A stretch of DNA of 64,000 bases from Acinetobacter terrestris (GCF_004331155.1 NZ_SJNZ01000009.1:1-64000), one strand, 5' to 3'; positions 53,129 to 63,649 are shown, counted from the first letter of the stretch. Made by a program: numbers and translations. The notes: a model not told the origin generated them from the letters alone.

Positions 53129-53845
53129 TTAGTTCTTATTAAATGAAGCAAATGGGCTTGAACCAGAAGCTGTCGTATTGCCATTTTGTGGTTTGGCTTG
53201 TGCTATGGTGTTTCGTGCAGGTGCTTTAGCTGTTTTGAGTTTTGCATTGTTATTTTTTTGGTGATTCACCTGAGTGGCTTTATAAGCCGAACGGTTCAAG
53301 GAAGCATTTTTATTGAAAGTGTTTTTTGAGAATTTTTTTTGTTTAATTGACGCATCCGTGATGGCCTGAGCATCAGATGTATCCGGTTCAGGTAATGAGA
53401 TCTGAATATAATCCGACAGTTTTTTAGCTGCAGGATAAGTCGTTTGCGCACTTAAATAACGTACTTCATTGGAACGCATATATTGCAAAGAACTCTCGGC
53501 TATACCGACCCCTGCAAGAAAAGCAACATCCGTAAGAGCAGCACGTTGAACATTTTGTTGATGTAAATTCTCTACCAACTGCAATGCTTTCAGATTTTTC
53601 CCAAGTTGCTGATATTTTTGTGCAGCTTGAATTAATAATTCACTTTGCAAGGCGATATTTTTCTTATTCTTTTTATCGCATATCTGGCTATAAATATTGA
53701 GTAAATCGCGGTCAGTTTCACCAGTAACTAAAGGATAGTCTTTCATACACCCTTTTTTTAGTTCAACTGGTTTTTCATTAGCAAAGGTTAATTGACTCAC
53801 CAAGATCATTACAATCAAGGGGATAAAAGATATATTTTTATTCAA
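53129..53845 (-). CDS. asaA: T6SS-associated periplasmic protein AsaA
   Basis: 238 residues with a signal peptide of about 22 residues (ending TFA). Helical, TPR-like middle (QSELLIQAAQKYQQLGKNLK near 65-84), then a disordered, Lys/Asn/Gln-rich tail from about 165. A gene at this position, first in the arm and before tssB, is called asaA in Acinetobacter and has been reported to help T6SS assembly. Assignment is by position and general character. Two Cys near residues 33 and 52 may form a disulfide. Confidence 0.75.
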   Translation of the reverse strand: MNKNISFIPLIVMILVSQLTFANEKPVELKKGCMKDYPLVTGETDRDLLNIYSQICDKKNKKNIALQSELLIQAAQKYQQLGKNLKALQLVENLHQQNVQRAALTDVAFLAGVGIAESSLQYMRSNEVRYLSAQTTYPAAKKLSDYIQISLPEPDTSDAQAITDASIKQKKFSKNTFNKNASLNRSAYKATQVNHQKNNNAKLKTAKAPARNTIAQAKPQNGNTTASGSSPFASFNKN

Positions 53846-54229
53846 AAGATGCCTCTAATTATTCTAATTTTAAATTTTATTGTTTATCTGAGTTAAATCA
53901 TGTTCCGCGATTTTCTCAATTTAGTTTAATTTTTATGACTTCAAATCAACGTTGCGAATTTAACAAAAAATAATCACTTCAAGTCAACAGGAAATTAACA
54001 GTAATCGGCAATTTTTTTCATGATTTATTGTTTATTTATGTAAAAGCAGCTAATTTTGGTCAAATATTTTTTAATATTTCAAAATAAATGTGTAGAATGT
54101 GCCAGATGCTTTAACAGATAAAAATATAAGGTATTGTTTTTAATAAAAATTAAAAAATAATAAGATCCACCCCATTCGGATTGAAATAAAAATAAAAACT
54201 GATTGTTCTTTTGGAATATTGAGTAACAT
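53846..54229. promoter_or_regulatory. divergent promoter region of the two T6SS arms
   Basis: 384 AT-rich bases between asaA and tssH. They must hold the promoters of both arms. I cannot pick out confident -35/-10 boxes or a known operator. The short minus-strand frame at 54079-54303 overlaps tssH and is not credible. Confidence 0.55.
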
Positions 54230-56911
54230 ATGAATAATTTAAAAATTTTGATCACAAAGTTATCTTCCTGTGCCCGTATAGCACTGGAAAAATCGGCCAA
54301 CACCTGTATTTCTCAACAAAATTATGAAATAGAAATTGAACATTTCTTTTTAGAACTTCTACAGAATACTGCAAAAAATGATTTACACCTGTTATTAGAA
54401 AAGTACAAAATTTCAACTGATGGTTTAATTGCTGATTTAAAACAAAGTATTTCACAATTACCTAAAGGCAATGCACGAACCCCTATTTTTGCAAAATCAA
54501 TTGTACGTCTATTAGAACAAGCTTGGTTATTGGCTTCGGCAGAACAAAGACCATTAATTCGAAGTGGGCATTTACTGGTTGCAATATTGACTGCATCCGA
54601 TCTTTATCAAATTGCGACCCGTGCTTCGAGTTTATTTGAATTGTTCCCGATCGATACAATGAAGCACAAGTTTTTGGAGGTATGTTTACACAGTATTGAA
54701 CAGGAATCTGAACAAAATGAACATTATCAAGACCCAACAATACATCCAGAGCAATTAGAACAAACCTCGAAAAAAACACCGGCTCTAGAGCAATACACCA
54801 TTAACTTAACTGAAAAAGCAAAAAATGGTGCAATTGACCCGGTGATTGGCCGTGAATTTGAAATTCGCTTGATGCTTGATATTTTAATGCGCCGTCGTCA
54901 GAACAATCCGATTTTAACAGGCGAGCCAGGAGTTGGAAAAACCGCAGTCGTTGAAGGTTTAGCTCTAAAAATAGCCAATAATCAGGTTCCAGATGCCCTA
55001 AAAAATGTCCATTTGCATGTTCTGGATATGGGGCTATTACAAGCAGGTGCCAGCGTTAAAGGTGAATTTGAAAACCGATTAAAACAAGTGATTCAGGAAG
55101 TTCAAAATTCTAGTCACCCCATTATCCTATTTATTGATGAAGCACATACCTTGATTGGTGCGGGTGGCCAGGCAGGTCAGAATGATGCGGCTAATTTACT
55201 CAAACCGGCTTTGGCTCGTGGTGAATTACGTACCATTGCGGCAACCACTTGGGCTGAATATAAGCAATATTTTGAAAAGGATGCTGCGTTAAGCCGTCGT
55301 TTTCAAGTGGTTAAGATTGAAGAACCAACAGAAGCTGTTGCAATAGATATGCTACGCGCAATGATTCCGGTGATGGCAAAGCATTTTAATTTGCAGATTG
55401 ATGATGAGGCGATTGTGGCAGCAGTACACTCCTCTCATCGTTATATAAGTGGTCGTCAACTTCCCGATAAAGCGATTAGCGTACTTGATACCGCAGCTGC
55501 GCGTGTTGCACTTACGCAGAATGCTCAACCGGTAAAGTTGGATCAACTTCAAGCACAACTGCATAATTTAAATCTTGAACGCGATATTCTGGAAAACGAG
55601 CATAAAAATCTACCGATTCATCATGAGCGTCTAGAAGCATTAGGTCTGAAAATTGAATTACTTAAATCTAAAATTATCGCTACTGAACAACAATGGCAAT
55701 CTGAACTTAAAATTGTTCAAAACATTCAAGCGTTTGAACATAAAGATCAGGTAGCTGAATATTCAAATCAAGATAAGCATACGATTTCTGCCCTTCGTCA
55801 GCAATTGGCTGATATCCAAGGCGTATCCCCCTTGGTTTATGAATGTGTAAATACACAAATCATTAATGAAATTATTTCAGACTGGACCGGTATTCCTGTA
55901 GGGAAGATGGTCAGTGATGAAATTAAACAAATTCTGACTTTAGGGGACAAACTTGCTGAACGTGTGATGGGGCAAGACTATGCATTACAGCAACTGGTTC
56001 AAGGCATCAAAACTTCAAAAGCAAAACTAGAAGATCCAAATAAACCACAAGGTGTATTTTTATTGGTGGGTCCAAGTGGTGTAGGTAAAACTGAGACAGC
56101 TTTAGCCCTTGCTCACGAATTATATGGGGGTGAGTCTCACCTGATTACTATCAATATGTCTGAATATCAGGAAGCCCATACGGTTTCATCGCTTAAAGGT
56201 GCTCCCCCGGGATATGTTGGATATGGTCAAGGGGGCATTTTAACTGAAGCGGTACGCCGTAATCCCTATAGCGTTGTTTTGCTAGATGAAATTGAAAAAG
56301 CACATAACGATGTTCAGGAATTATTTTATCAAGTTTTCGACAAGGGCATGCTTGAAGATGGCGAAGGCCGTTTAATTGATTTTAAAAATACCACAATTCT
56401 TTTAACTTCCAATACAGGCTCGAGTGCCATTATGCAAGCCTGCTTGAACTCGCCTGTTGAAGAATGGCCAACGGCAGAAGAATTAATCGTTCATTTAAAG
56501 CCAAGTTTATATCAACAATTTAAACCGGCATTTTTAGGTCGTATGCGTGTGGTTCCTTTTTTTCCTTTACATGATGAATTACTGCTACGCATCATCACAC
56601 ATAAATTAGGCAAAATTACTGCACGTTTAGAACAACAATACACAACCAAAGTTACCTATAGTGAAGATCTGATTGAATTACTGCTTAGCCGTTGCACTGA
56701 AGTCGATAGTGGCGCACGCAATATTGATAACATCCTGAATGCATCGGTATTGCCTGCTTTAGCCACAGAGATTCTGGTTTGCTTGGCAGAACAGAAGTTA
56801 CCTAAACAAATATTTATTGATGTTCAGGATGAAGAAATTATTTATCAACTTGACCCGATAGCTAAAACAACAAAAAAACGTACGAAAAAAGCCAAAGTTA
56901 TAGAAGCATAA
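54230..56911 (+). CDS. tssH: T6SS ATPase TssH (ClpV)
   Basis: An 893-residue HSP100 ATPase. The N-terminal Clp-N domain spans about 1-160, followed by AAA1 with Walker A GEPGVGKT near 229-236 and Walker B IILFIDEAH, a middle coiled coil (about 425-530), and AAA2 with Walker A GPSGVGKT near 613-620 and VVLLDEIEK. The C-terminal domain ends with a Lys-rich tail (KTTKKRTKKAK). It disassembles contracted TssBC sheaths for reuse. It leads the plus-strand arm. The ATG has only a weak upstream GAG as RBS. Confidence 0.96.
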   Translation: MNNLKILITKLSSCARIALEKSANTCISQQNYEIEIEHFFLELLQNTAKNDLHLLLEKYKISTDGLIADLKQSISQLPKGNARTPIFAKSIVRLLEQAWLLASAEQRPLIRSGHLLVAILTASDLYQIATRASSLFELFPIDTMKHKFLEVCLHSIEQESEQNEHYQDPTIHPEQLEQTSKKTPALEQYTINLTEKAKNGAIDPVIGREFEIRLMLDILMRRRQNNPILTGEPGVGKTAVVEGLALKIANNQVPDALKNVHLHVLDMGLLQAGASVKGEFENRLKQVIQEVQNSSHPIILFIDEAHTLIGAGGQAGQNDAANLLKPALARGELRTIAATTWAEYKQYFEKDAALSRRFQVVKIEEPTEAVAIDMLRAMIPVMAKHFNLQIDDEAIVAAVHSSHRYISGRQLPDKAISVLDTAAARVALTQNAQPVKLDQLQAQLHNLNLERDILENEHKNLPIHHERLEALGLKIELLKSKIIATEQQWQSELKIVQNIQAFEHKDQVAEYSNQDKHTISALRQQLADIQGVSPLVYECVNTQIINEIISDWTGIPVGKMVSDEIKQILTLGDKLAERVMGQDYALQQLVQGIKTSKAKLEDPNKPQGVFLLVGPSGVGKTETALALAHELYGGESHLITINMSEYQEAHTVSSLKGAPPGYVGYGQGGILTEAVRRNPYSVVLLDEIEKAHNDVQELFYQVFDKGMLEDGEGRLIDFKNTTILLTSNTGSSAIMQACLNSPVEEWPTAEELIVHLKPSLYQQFKPAFLGRMRVVPFFPLHDELLLRIITHKLGKITARLEQQYTTKVTYSEDLIELLLSRCTEVDSGARNIDNILNASVLPALATEILVCLAEQKLPKQIFIDVQDEEIIYQLDPIAKTTKKRTKKAKVIEA

Positions 56912-56960
56912 TTTTAAAAAACTTTATTTTAAAAAAATTAAAAAAAGAGAAAGCCAGGAC

Positions 56961-58088
56961 ATGAGTTTAGAACTCGAAGCATTATTAAAAGCAATTTCAC
57001 TTGAAGCCCCGTGCGGGATGGATTGTTCATTTTCCAATGAGTTTCATGCCATTAAGAAAGCAAAAACTCAGGATGACCCGCTGTTAGATCAGGGTGACTG
57101 GATTACTGAGCCTAAACAGGCAGACTGGAACTTTGTAAATAGCAAAGCCACTGAATTGCTGACTGAAAAAACCAAGGATATTCGGTTATATAGCTGGTTG
57201 ATTGAAGCATGGTCAAAGCTGTATGGCTTTGAAGGTGTAGCCAAAGGTTTAGAGTTAACCCAACGGAGCTTAAGTGATTTCTGGATGTTATTGCATCCAG
57301 AAATTGAAGATGATGATTTGGATCAACGTCTGGGTTTACTGCAAGGACTGATTAATCAGCTGCCAGTATCAATCAAAAATATCCCTGTGGTGAATCTATC
57401 ACCTTTTTATTCTTTAATAGATTATGAGGCTTTATTACATCAACAAAATTTACGCCGTAAACATACTGAAGATAATGATCAAGTTAACTTGAACTCATCA
57501 CTTGAGCAATTTGAACAAGCACTTTTTAATAGCTCTAAATCTTTTCAGTATAAAAATTATCAAGCGTATTTAGAAATTTTGAAACAGTGGAATATTTTAA
57601 AAGATGTACTGAATGGCTTAATGGGCCTAGATGCTCCAAGTTTTGCAGTAATTGATTCTCAACTGGAATCCATTCATAGTAATCTAAAAAAAATATATAA
57701 AGCGGATGCCTTCGGTTCGCTAGAAGAAGATACAAATAAAATAAATCCTGAATCTGGAACAAAAATTTCGCCTGAAGCTATTCATTCACCTATTGAAATT
57801 GAATCTACAATCACCACAAGGCATCCACAAAAATTTCAACCGCAACTTCAAAATCATGTGGCAAATCGTGAACAGGCCATGCAAGTTCTACAAGACATTG
57901 CCGATTATTTTCAGGCCAATGAGCCGCATAGTCCGGTCAGCTATATGCTGCATAAAACCATTAAATGGAACCAGATGCCGTTACATGAATGGCTAAGCCA
58001 AGTCATAAAAAATGAAAATCCATTAGAAACTGTACATGAACTTTTAGGTGTACAAAAAAATAATCATGACACAAATAACGATGGGTAA
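56961..58088 (+). CDS. tssA: T6SS assembly protein TssA
   Basis: 375 residues. The N-terminal ImpA domain is clear: ISLEAPCGMDCSFSNEFHAI near residues 13-32 and LYSWLIEAWSKLYGFEGVAK near 75-94. A variable middle follows, then the C-terminal VA-type segment with AMQVLQDIADYFQANEPHSP near 304-323 and WNQMPLHEWL near 336. GCCAGGAC precedes the ATG. TssA caps and guides tail assembly. It lies 50 bases after tssH and 6 bases before tssK. Confidence 0.92.
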   Translation: MSLELEALLKAISLEAPCGMDCSFSNEFHAIKKAKTQDDPLLDQGDWITEPKQADWNFVNSKATELLTEKTKDIRLYSWLIEAWSKLYGFEGVAKGLELTQRSLSDFWMLLHPEIEDDDLDQRLGLLQGLINQLPVSIKNIPVVNLSPFYSLIDYEALLHQQNLRRKHTEDNDQVNLNSSLEQFEQALFNSSKSFQYKNYQAYLEILKQWNILKDVLNGLMGLDAPSFAVIDSQLESIHSNLKKIYKADAFGSLEEDTNKINPESGTKISPEAIHSPIEIESTITTRHPQKFQPQLQNHVANREQAMQVLQDIADYFQANEPHSPVSYMLHKTIKWNQMPLHEWLSQVIKNENPLETVHELLGVQKNNHDTNNDG

Positions 58089-58093
58089 ATTAA

Positions 58094-59455
58094 ATGTTTA
58101 AAGCAGAAAAGATTCTTTGGGGCGAAGGCTTATTTTTACGCCCACAACATTTTCAATTACAGGATGCCTATCATGAACAGCGCTTGAATCATACGATTCG
58201 TTCGACCATTCCTTTTGCTTATGGTGTGCAATCGATTCAGTTTGATGAAGTGCAATTAAGTACTCATGTCTTGGCTTTAGAAAAAGTGAACATGATTTGG
58301 CAAGATGGCGATATTTACCAGGCGCCTGCACGTGACTTATTACCCCAACCCATTCAAATGGATGATTTAAGTTTACGTGGTGAAATAATGGTTTATTTGG
58401 CCTTACCGTTGATTCAGCCGAATAAACGTAATGTAGCATTTGAAACCAGTACACAGCCTAGCCGTTATCATTCACATCTTACAGAAACCCATGATTTGTT
58501 TACTGATGCGAGTGCAGCAGATATCACTTTATTACGACGCCGTGCGGAATTTAAACTATTTGAATCCAATGTTGAGCCTAACCATGAACTGGATGGCTTC
58601 TTGTATTTACCCGTAGCGAAAGTTAAACGTCAAAGTTCTGGAAATTTTGAACTCGACCGTAAGTTTATTCCTCCGATCTTGCACATTGAAGCATGCGAAA
58701 CACTGATTTCCGGGTTAAAACGTACATTGAATGTGATTAAGGCCAAGATTAAAACCATTCAAAGCAACAATCGTGAAAATGAGCAAAAGTTGATTGAATT
58801 CCGTTCAGGCGATATTGTCTCTTTTTGGTTGGTCAATGCCTTAAATACTGCACATGCCACCCTGAACCATCTATTACAATATCCGCATATTCATCCAGAA
58901 CGGCTATTTTTTGAATTATTACGTTTAATCGGATCACTGCTCACCTTTTCTACTGCATATGAAGTTGATCAATTACCGCAGTATAAGCATCATCAATTAC
59001 AGGAAAGTTTTTCCCAACTAGACGTTATTTTACGTGATTTACTCGATACGATTATTTCAAATCGCTATATCAGTATTGCCTTAAAAGAAATGCGCCCATC
59101 TTATTGGCTTGGAAGCTTGGAATCAGACAAAATTACGCGTGACACGCGACTTTATATCGCAGTTTCAAGTGGCATGATGCAAAACCATGAATTGGTTCAG
59201 TTGGTACCGCTACGTTTTAAAGTGGGTAATACCGTGGATGTTGAACAACGTGTAGTTGCAGCCCTTCCGGTCATTCCTTTACATCACTTGATGCAGGTTC
59301 CAACGGCAATTCCGGTGCGTTCCGGTGTTAGTTATTTCGAAATAGAACCAAATAATGAGTTGTATCAACGGATGCTAGAAGCGGAATCGATTTGTATTTA
59401 TATCCCTGCAGGTTTTCAGGATATCTCGATTGAACTGATTGCAGTGATGCAATAG
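58094..59455 (+). CDS. tssK: T6SS baseplate-membrane linker TssK
   Basis: 453 residues. The characteristic N-terminus ILWGEGLFLRPQHFQLQDAY and the beta-rich shoulder domain are followed by a helical neck and a C-terminal head domain (PAIPVRSGVSYFEIEPN near 410-427). It ties the baseplate to TssL-TssM. There is no truncation. The 6-base gap from tssA and 16 to tssL indicate one operon. Confidence 0.96.
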   Translation: MFKAEKILWGEGLFLRPQHFQLQDAYHEQRLNHTIRSTIPFAYGVQSIQFDEVQLSTHVLALEKVNMIWQDGDIYQAPARDLLPQPIQMDDLSLRGEIMVYLALPLIQPNKRNVAFETSTQPSRYHSHLTETHDLFTDASAADITLLRRRAEFKLFESNVEPNHELDGFLYLPVAKVKRQSSGNFELDRKFIPPILHIEACETLISGLKRTLNVIKAKIKTIQSNNRENEQKLIEFRSGDIVSFWLVNALNTAHATLNHLLQYPHIHPERLFFELLRLIGSLLTFSTAYEVDQLPQYKHHQLQESFSQLDVILRDLLDTIISNRYISIALKEMRPSYWLGSLESDKITRDTRLYIAVSSGMMQNHELVQLVPLRFKVGNTVDVEQRVVAALPVIPLHHLMQVPTAIPVRSGVSYFEIEPNNELYQRMLEAESICIYIPAGFQDISIELIAVMQ

Positions 59456-59470
59456 TTAAGGATCATTACC

Positions 59471-60277
59471 ATGACTATAAACAATAATGCCCCTTCACTC
59501 TTTGAGGACGGCCAAATTGGGACGGGTTTGAACTCGAGCATAACTCAATCTAAAATCACCAGTACGGCTAATCTTGTCGATTTATTACATGACGGTTTCT
59601 ATATCGTTTTTTTACTGAAGAACCAATATGTTCCAGCCAATGCAGATGAATTTCGTGACAAGATCTTGAGTCTGTTAAACCGCTTTGAAAATCAGGCACG
59701 AAAGTTGCTATTTTCAGCAGATGATATTCATGATGCCAAATATGCCTATTGTGCATTACTGGATGAAACCATTGTCACACAACAAGATGCACAGTTTTTT
59801 GAGTTGCAAAATCACTGGATGATTAGCCCATTACAATTAAGCCTTTTTGGTTCACAACTGGCAGGCTATCGTTTTTTTGAAATCTTGGAGTCGCTTCGTA
59901 GTCACGATAAAGAACGGCTGGTAGCATTGGAAGTCCTTCATTACTGCATGCTTCTGGGTTTTCATGGAAAATTCAGAATTGAGTCTATACAAAATTTAAG
60001 TCATCTGGTGGCACGTGTTGGAGATGAAATTAACTTTTTAAAAGGCAAAAAAACTGCCTTTTCTCCATTTTCAGCCTTGCCTGATCAAATTAAAAATATT
60101 ATTCATCGCGAATTACCATTTTTTGGGATTTTAATCTTTTTAGCAATTTTTGCCTTATCTTCATTTATTGGCTTGAATTTTATGCTTTCAAAACAAAATA
60201 ATAATTCATTAGCAGGTTATCAGAACATTATTAGTTCACCTGCCGAACAAGCCTATATCACCATTCATTTACCATAA
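59471..60277 (+). CDS. tssL: T6SS membrane protein TssL (DotU-like)
   Basis: 268 residues. The cytoplasmic DotU domain has YAYCALLDETIV near residues 95-106, and a LVALEVLHYCMLLGFHGKFR segment near 155-175. A single membrane helix lies at about 212-233 near the C-terminus, giving the tail-anchored topology. There is no extra OmpA/peptidoglycan domain, so wall anchoring must come from another protein such as TagN. Confidence 0.95.
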   Translation: MTINNNAPSLFEDGQIGTGLNSSITQSKITSTANLVDLLHDGFYIVFLLKNQYVPANADEFRDKILSLLNRFENQARKLLFSADDIHDAKYAYCALLDETIVTQQDAQFFELQNHWMISPLQLSLFGSQLAGYRFFEILESLRSHDKERLVALEVLHYCMLLGFHGKFRIESIQNLSHLVARVGDEINFLKGKKTAFSPFSALPDQIKNIIHRELPFFGILIFLAIFALSSFIGLNFMLSKQNNNSLAGYQNIISSPAEQAYITIHLP

Positions 60278-60291
60278 AAGAAAATAAAAAA

Positions 60292-60720
60292 ATGGCAAAA
60301 GAAAAACAGACATCTTTGAGAATATTACAGCCTTCAAAAAAGATACCTCACCCACGCGTATCGTATGGAGTTTTAGGTTTTTGTATGGGCGTTATTTTTA
60401 GCGCTATTGCAAGTTCTGTTTATTTACATCATTTCATTCATAATAAAATTGAAAGTAGCTTGCTATCCAGCCATACAGACCACTTTGAACAAGATAACCT
60501 AAAAAATAAGCCGCTTGCTACAGAGCTAGACACTCGTGTCATTGAACCGGATATTCAAATTCATCAACCGGTGCAATATGAAGAAAATCCAGTTGAATCT
60601 CCTCAACCTAGAGAAGACGACTTAAGTAAAGTATTTATAAATCAAGGTCAATCCGAGCTCGTAGCGAAAAGCCTAAACAAAACACCAGTAATACCCAAAG
60701 AAACCGCCGTGGCTCCATGA
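60292..60720 (+). CDS. asaD: small T6SS-associated membrane protein AsaD
   Basis: 142 residues with a short basic cytoplasmic N-terminus, one membrane helix at about residues 24-46, and a polar acidic periplasmic tail rich in Glu, Pro and Gln, probably disordered. It overlaps tagX by ATGA. The gene between tssL and tagX has been called asaD in Acinetobacter; I assign it by position. No enzymatic motif. It may position TagX or replace part of the function of missing TssJ (inference). Confidence 0.65.
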   Translation: MAKEKQTSLRILQPSKKIPHPRVSYGVLGFCMGVIFSAIASSVYLHHFIHNKIESSLLSSHTDHFEQDNLKNKPLATELDTRVIEPDIQIHQPVQYEENPVESPQPREDDLSKVFINQGQSELVAKSLNKTPVIPKETAVAP

Positions 60721-61670
60721 TTCTTGTCATCTTTATTTGCTTTATATGTTTAGCTTGCAGCCTGGCTCTATTATTTTCTTATGAATTACGCGCTAAAGTA
60801 CAACAATCTTTTCTGGTGCTTATTCCTCAAAGTAAGAAGCAATTAAATTCTGTCAGGTATTTTGCTCAACATTTAAATAATGCTGCAGCTCCTGAACAGA
60901 TCCAGTCGCATTGGCATTTACAACAATGGTGGATTCTAGTTGCCGGCTTTTTTCTGTTTACCAGTATCTTGATTTTTGCATTTACGCGCCCGATTAATCC
61001 AACCAAAATTCAAGCCGATTATTTAAGAGAAGTGGATCCTCAAATTTATGCCTTGCTTGAGGGACAAATACTTTCACCACCACCCGAAGTGGAAGAATCA
61101 CTCATTGAAGAAGCCATTATTGCTGCAACGAATATTGAGTCTGCTCAGCCCAATGTTCAGGCAAAAGTATTTAACCCAAATGTTGAAGATGTGTATATGC
61201 AGCATTCACATGCTGATCTGGCAGCAGCTGATCGCAAGTGGCACAAAATGAATCCGCGTTATAAACAGCGTTTACTGATGGTCTTTAAAATCATGCAGCA
61301 ACGTCATGGTTATGAAATGGTGTTATTAGAAGGTTATCGCAGTCCAGAGCGTCAAAATACTCTGGCCGGTAACAGTAATGTTACCCGTGCCAGAGGTTTT
61401 CAAAGTTATCATCAATTTGGTTTAGCCGCCGATGTTGCCTTTAAGCGCAATGGCAAAGTTTTTATTTCTGAACGTGATCCATGGGCAATGCAAGGCTACC
61501 AATTATATGGGGAAATTGCAGAATCGGTAGGTTTGACTTGGGGTGGCCGCTGGAAATCCATTCAGGATTATGGTCATACAGAATATCGCATGCCAGGACT
61601 CAGAAAAACGGCTGAAATGGCTGAACAACTCACCTCTGAAGGTCAACTGTTGGCAAATAGCATAAATTAA
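60717..61670 (+). CDS. tagX: T6SS peptidoglycan endopeptidase TagX
   Basis: 317 residues. Membrane helices lie at about 2-22 and 78-97, followed by a periplasmic M15/VanY-type zinc peptidase domain at about 165-310. Zinc ligands are visible as His and Asp in SYHQFGLAADVAF and His in DYGHTEYR. TagX is reported to be an L,D-endopeptidase that opens the cell wall for T6SS assembly in A. baumannii. Its ATG overlaps the asaD stop codon. It is the last gene of the plus-strand arm. Confidence 0.9.
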   Translation: MILVIFICFICLACSLALLFSYELRAKVQQSFLVLIPQSKKQLNSVRYFAQHLNNAAAPEQIQSHWHLQQWWILVAGFFLFTSILIFAFTRPINPTKIQADYLREVDPQIYALLEGQILSPPPEVEESLIEEAIIAATNIESAQPNVQAKVFNPNVEDVYMQHSHADLAAADRKWHKMNPRYKQRLLMVFKIMQQRHGYEMVLLEGYRSPERQNTLAGNSNVTRARGFQSYHQFGLAADVAFKRNGKVFISERDPWAMQGYQLYGEIAESVGLTWGGRWKSIQDYGHTEYRMPGLRKTAEMAEQLTSEGQLLANSIN

Positions 61671-61718
61671 TACAGTAGCAGTTGAATTAAATTTAGCCGC
61701 TACTTTCGATATCTGAGC

Positions 61719-62483
61719 CTAGTTTAAGTATTTATTCATCTCATCCAGAACTTGCTGGGTTTTCTCTGCATGTAACCAATGCCCAGCATCTTCTAACACT
61801 GCAATTCTAGCATGGGGAAATTGCTGCCGGATCGCAGCAAAATGTTCATCTTTACTGATATATGCAGATTTACCGCCACGAATAAACAATGCTTCTTTTT
61901 GCCAAGGCTGAATCATATTCCAATTGATAATATCCGGATAATGGTTAAATAAAGCCTCAACATTAAATAGCCATTGGCCCTTATTAAATGATTTCATTAA
62001 AAATTGAATCACCATTTCTTCATGCAAATATTCACGCATAATCTGCATCGCTTGTTGTCGGCTTTCAATCTGCGCATTTTGTACTGTAAATAAGGCTTTA
62101 AAAATTTGATCGTGATGACTTTCTTTATATGCAAATGGTGTCATATCCAGCACGACCAATTGTTCCAAGCGCTCTCCTGCACTATTTGCCAATTGCATGG
62201 CAATTTTTCCACCCATAGAATGGCCAATCACAGAGAATTTTTGAATATTCAAAGCATTCAATGTTTCCAAAATATCCACTGCCATGACTGGATAATTCAT
62301 TTCTGGCGAATGTGCTGAATGTCCATGATTACGGACATCAATTTGAATCACTGAATGGGATTGATAATATGCTCGTGCTAGCATGCCCAAATTACTTAAA
62401 CTGCCAAAAAGACCGTGAATAAATACCAGAGGTGTTTTTCCTGTAGCCGCTTCATTGAGATGAATTTGATAATTAAGAATCAT
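61719..62483 (-). CDS. alpha/beta-fold hydrolase (YbfF-like esterase)
   Basis: 254 residues. Oxyanion FIHGLFGS near 20-27, nucleophile elbow VIGHSMGG (Ser near residue 92), acid region near 205, and catalytic His in LEDAGHWLHAEK near 236. The pattern fits the YbfF group of acyl-CoA/ester hydrolases, but the substrate is unknown. It is convergent with tagX across 48 bases and is not part of the T6SS. Confidence 0.9.
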   Translation of the reverse strand: MILNYQIHLNEAATGKTPLVFIHGLFGSLSNLGMLARAYYQSHSVIQIDVRNHGHSAHSPEMNYPVMAVDILETLNALNIQKFSVIGHSMGGKIAMQLANSAGERLEQLVVLDMTPFAYKESHHDQIFKALFTVQNAQIESRQQAMQIMREYLHEEMVIQFLMKSFNKGQWLFNVEALFNHYPDIINWNMIQPWQKEALFIRGGKSAYISKDEHFAAIRQQFPHARIAVLEDAGHWLHAEKTQQVLDEMNKYLN

Positions 62484-62788
62484 GGATTTCTTTCATTACA
62501 TTTTTAGATAGTCTTATGTTTATTGATAACTCAGATTTAATCAATTGCCATTTTTTAAAAATCTATTTTTTGCTTAGGCTATTTGCGATTATCCAAAATG
62601 GATAAAAAAGACTCTTACTCTAAATATCATTGATTTTGGATAATTTTCAAGAACAAGCAAGATCAAGAAATACATGAGGCTGAATTTATAACAATATATT
62701 TAAAAACATATACTTATATTCAAAATCCCACAGGGTTGATCCTTAGCTATATTTAGACCTTTCCTGTTGTCTTACTCAATAAAATCGC
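62484..62788. other. intergenic region without visible gene
   Basis: AT-rich sequence upstream of the hydrolase gene and downstream of the MBL pseudogene. I see no gene or clear terminator. Confidence 0.4.
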
Positions 62789-63649
62789 TTATTTAAAATA
62801 ATTTAAGGGCAATTTTAAATAACGAATACCGTTTGCTTCAGCTTCTGGACATTGCCCGCCTCTCATATTGATCTGGATCGCAGGTAGAATCAGTTTAGGC
62901 ATAGACAAGGTAGCATCACGGCGGTTTCGCATCTCAACAAAAGCAGCTTTAGTGGTACTGCTATTCAGGTGAATATTGGTGTTTTTCTGCTCGGTAATAC
63001 TAGTTTCACAGCTATATTCCTGCCGCTCTTTGGGTAAATAATCATGACACAAGAAAACCCGGATATTTTCATCTAATTGATAGAGTTTTTTGACTGAATT
63101 AAATAAATCATCAGCACTGCCCTTCGGAAAATCACAGCGCGCTGTGCCATAGTCCGGCATAAATAAGGTATCCCCGACAAATACCGCATCACCAATCACA
63201 TAGCTTAAACAGGCTGGCGTTGGGATGTTATAGGCAATCAATTCACCAATGTTAAACTGTTCGCCATCTTCAAATAAATGATCAAATAATTGATGTGCAT
63301 TTAAGTGTTTGATGTCTATATTATAAATTGCACTAAATGTTTCCTGCACAATGGCAATTTTTTTGCTCATTGCGATTTTGCCACCTAATTTTTCTTTTAA
63401 ATACTGCTATGCTGTGAGATGGTCTGCATGGACATGGGTTTTCAAAATCCATTCTATGCTTAGGCTATTTTGATGTATATAGCCAATGATTTGATCTGCA
63501 TGCGTGGTCTTGGTTGTCGCTGACGGCGCATCATAATCCAAAACACTATCAATAATTGCACAGCGCTGACTGATAGGATCAGTCACCACATAACTAAAGG
63601 TATTGGTCTTTTCATCAAAAAAATGCTGCACTTGTGGATGTTGCTTCAT
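62789..63649 (-). pseudogene. MBL-fold persulfide dioxygenase-like (Blh-type) gene with one in-frame stop
   Basis: On the minus strand the frame reads through about 286 codons except for a TAG at 63407-63409, right after the metal motif THVHADHLTA. The next residues (QYLKEKLGGKIAMSKKIAIV) continue the family pattern in the same frame. Later motifs VGDTLFMPDYGTARCDFP and FLCHDYLP are intact. Such enzymes oxidise persulfides in sulfide detoxification and are often paired with YeeE/YedE transporters, as here (ATGA overlap with the upstream gene). A single point change could have made the stop; sequence error is the alternative. Confidence 0.8.
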
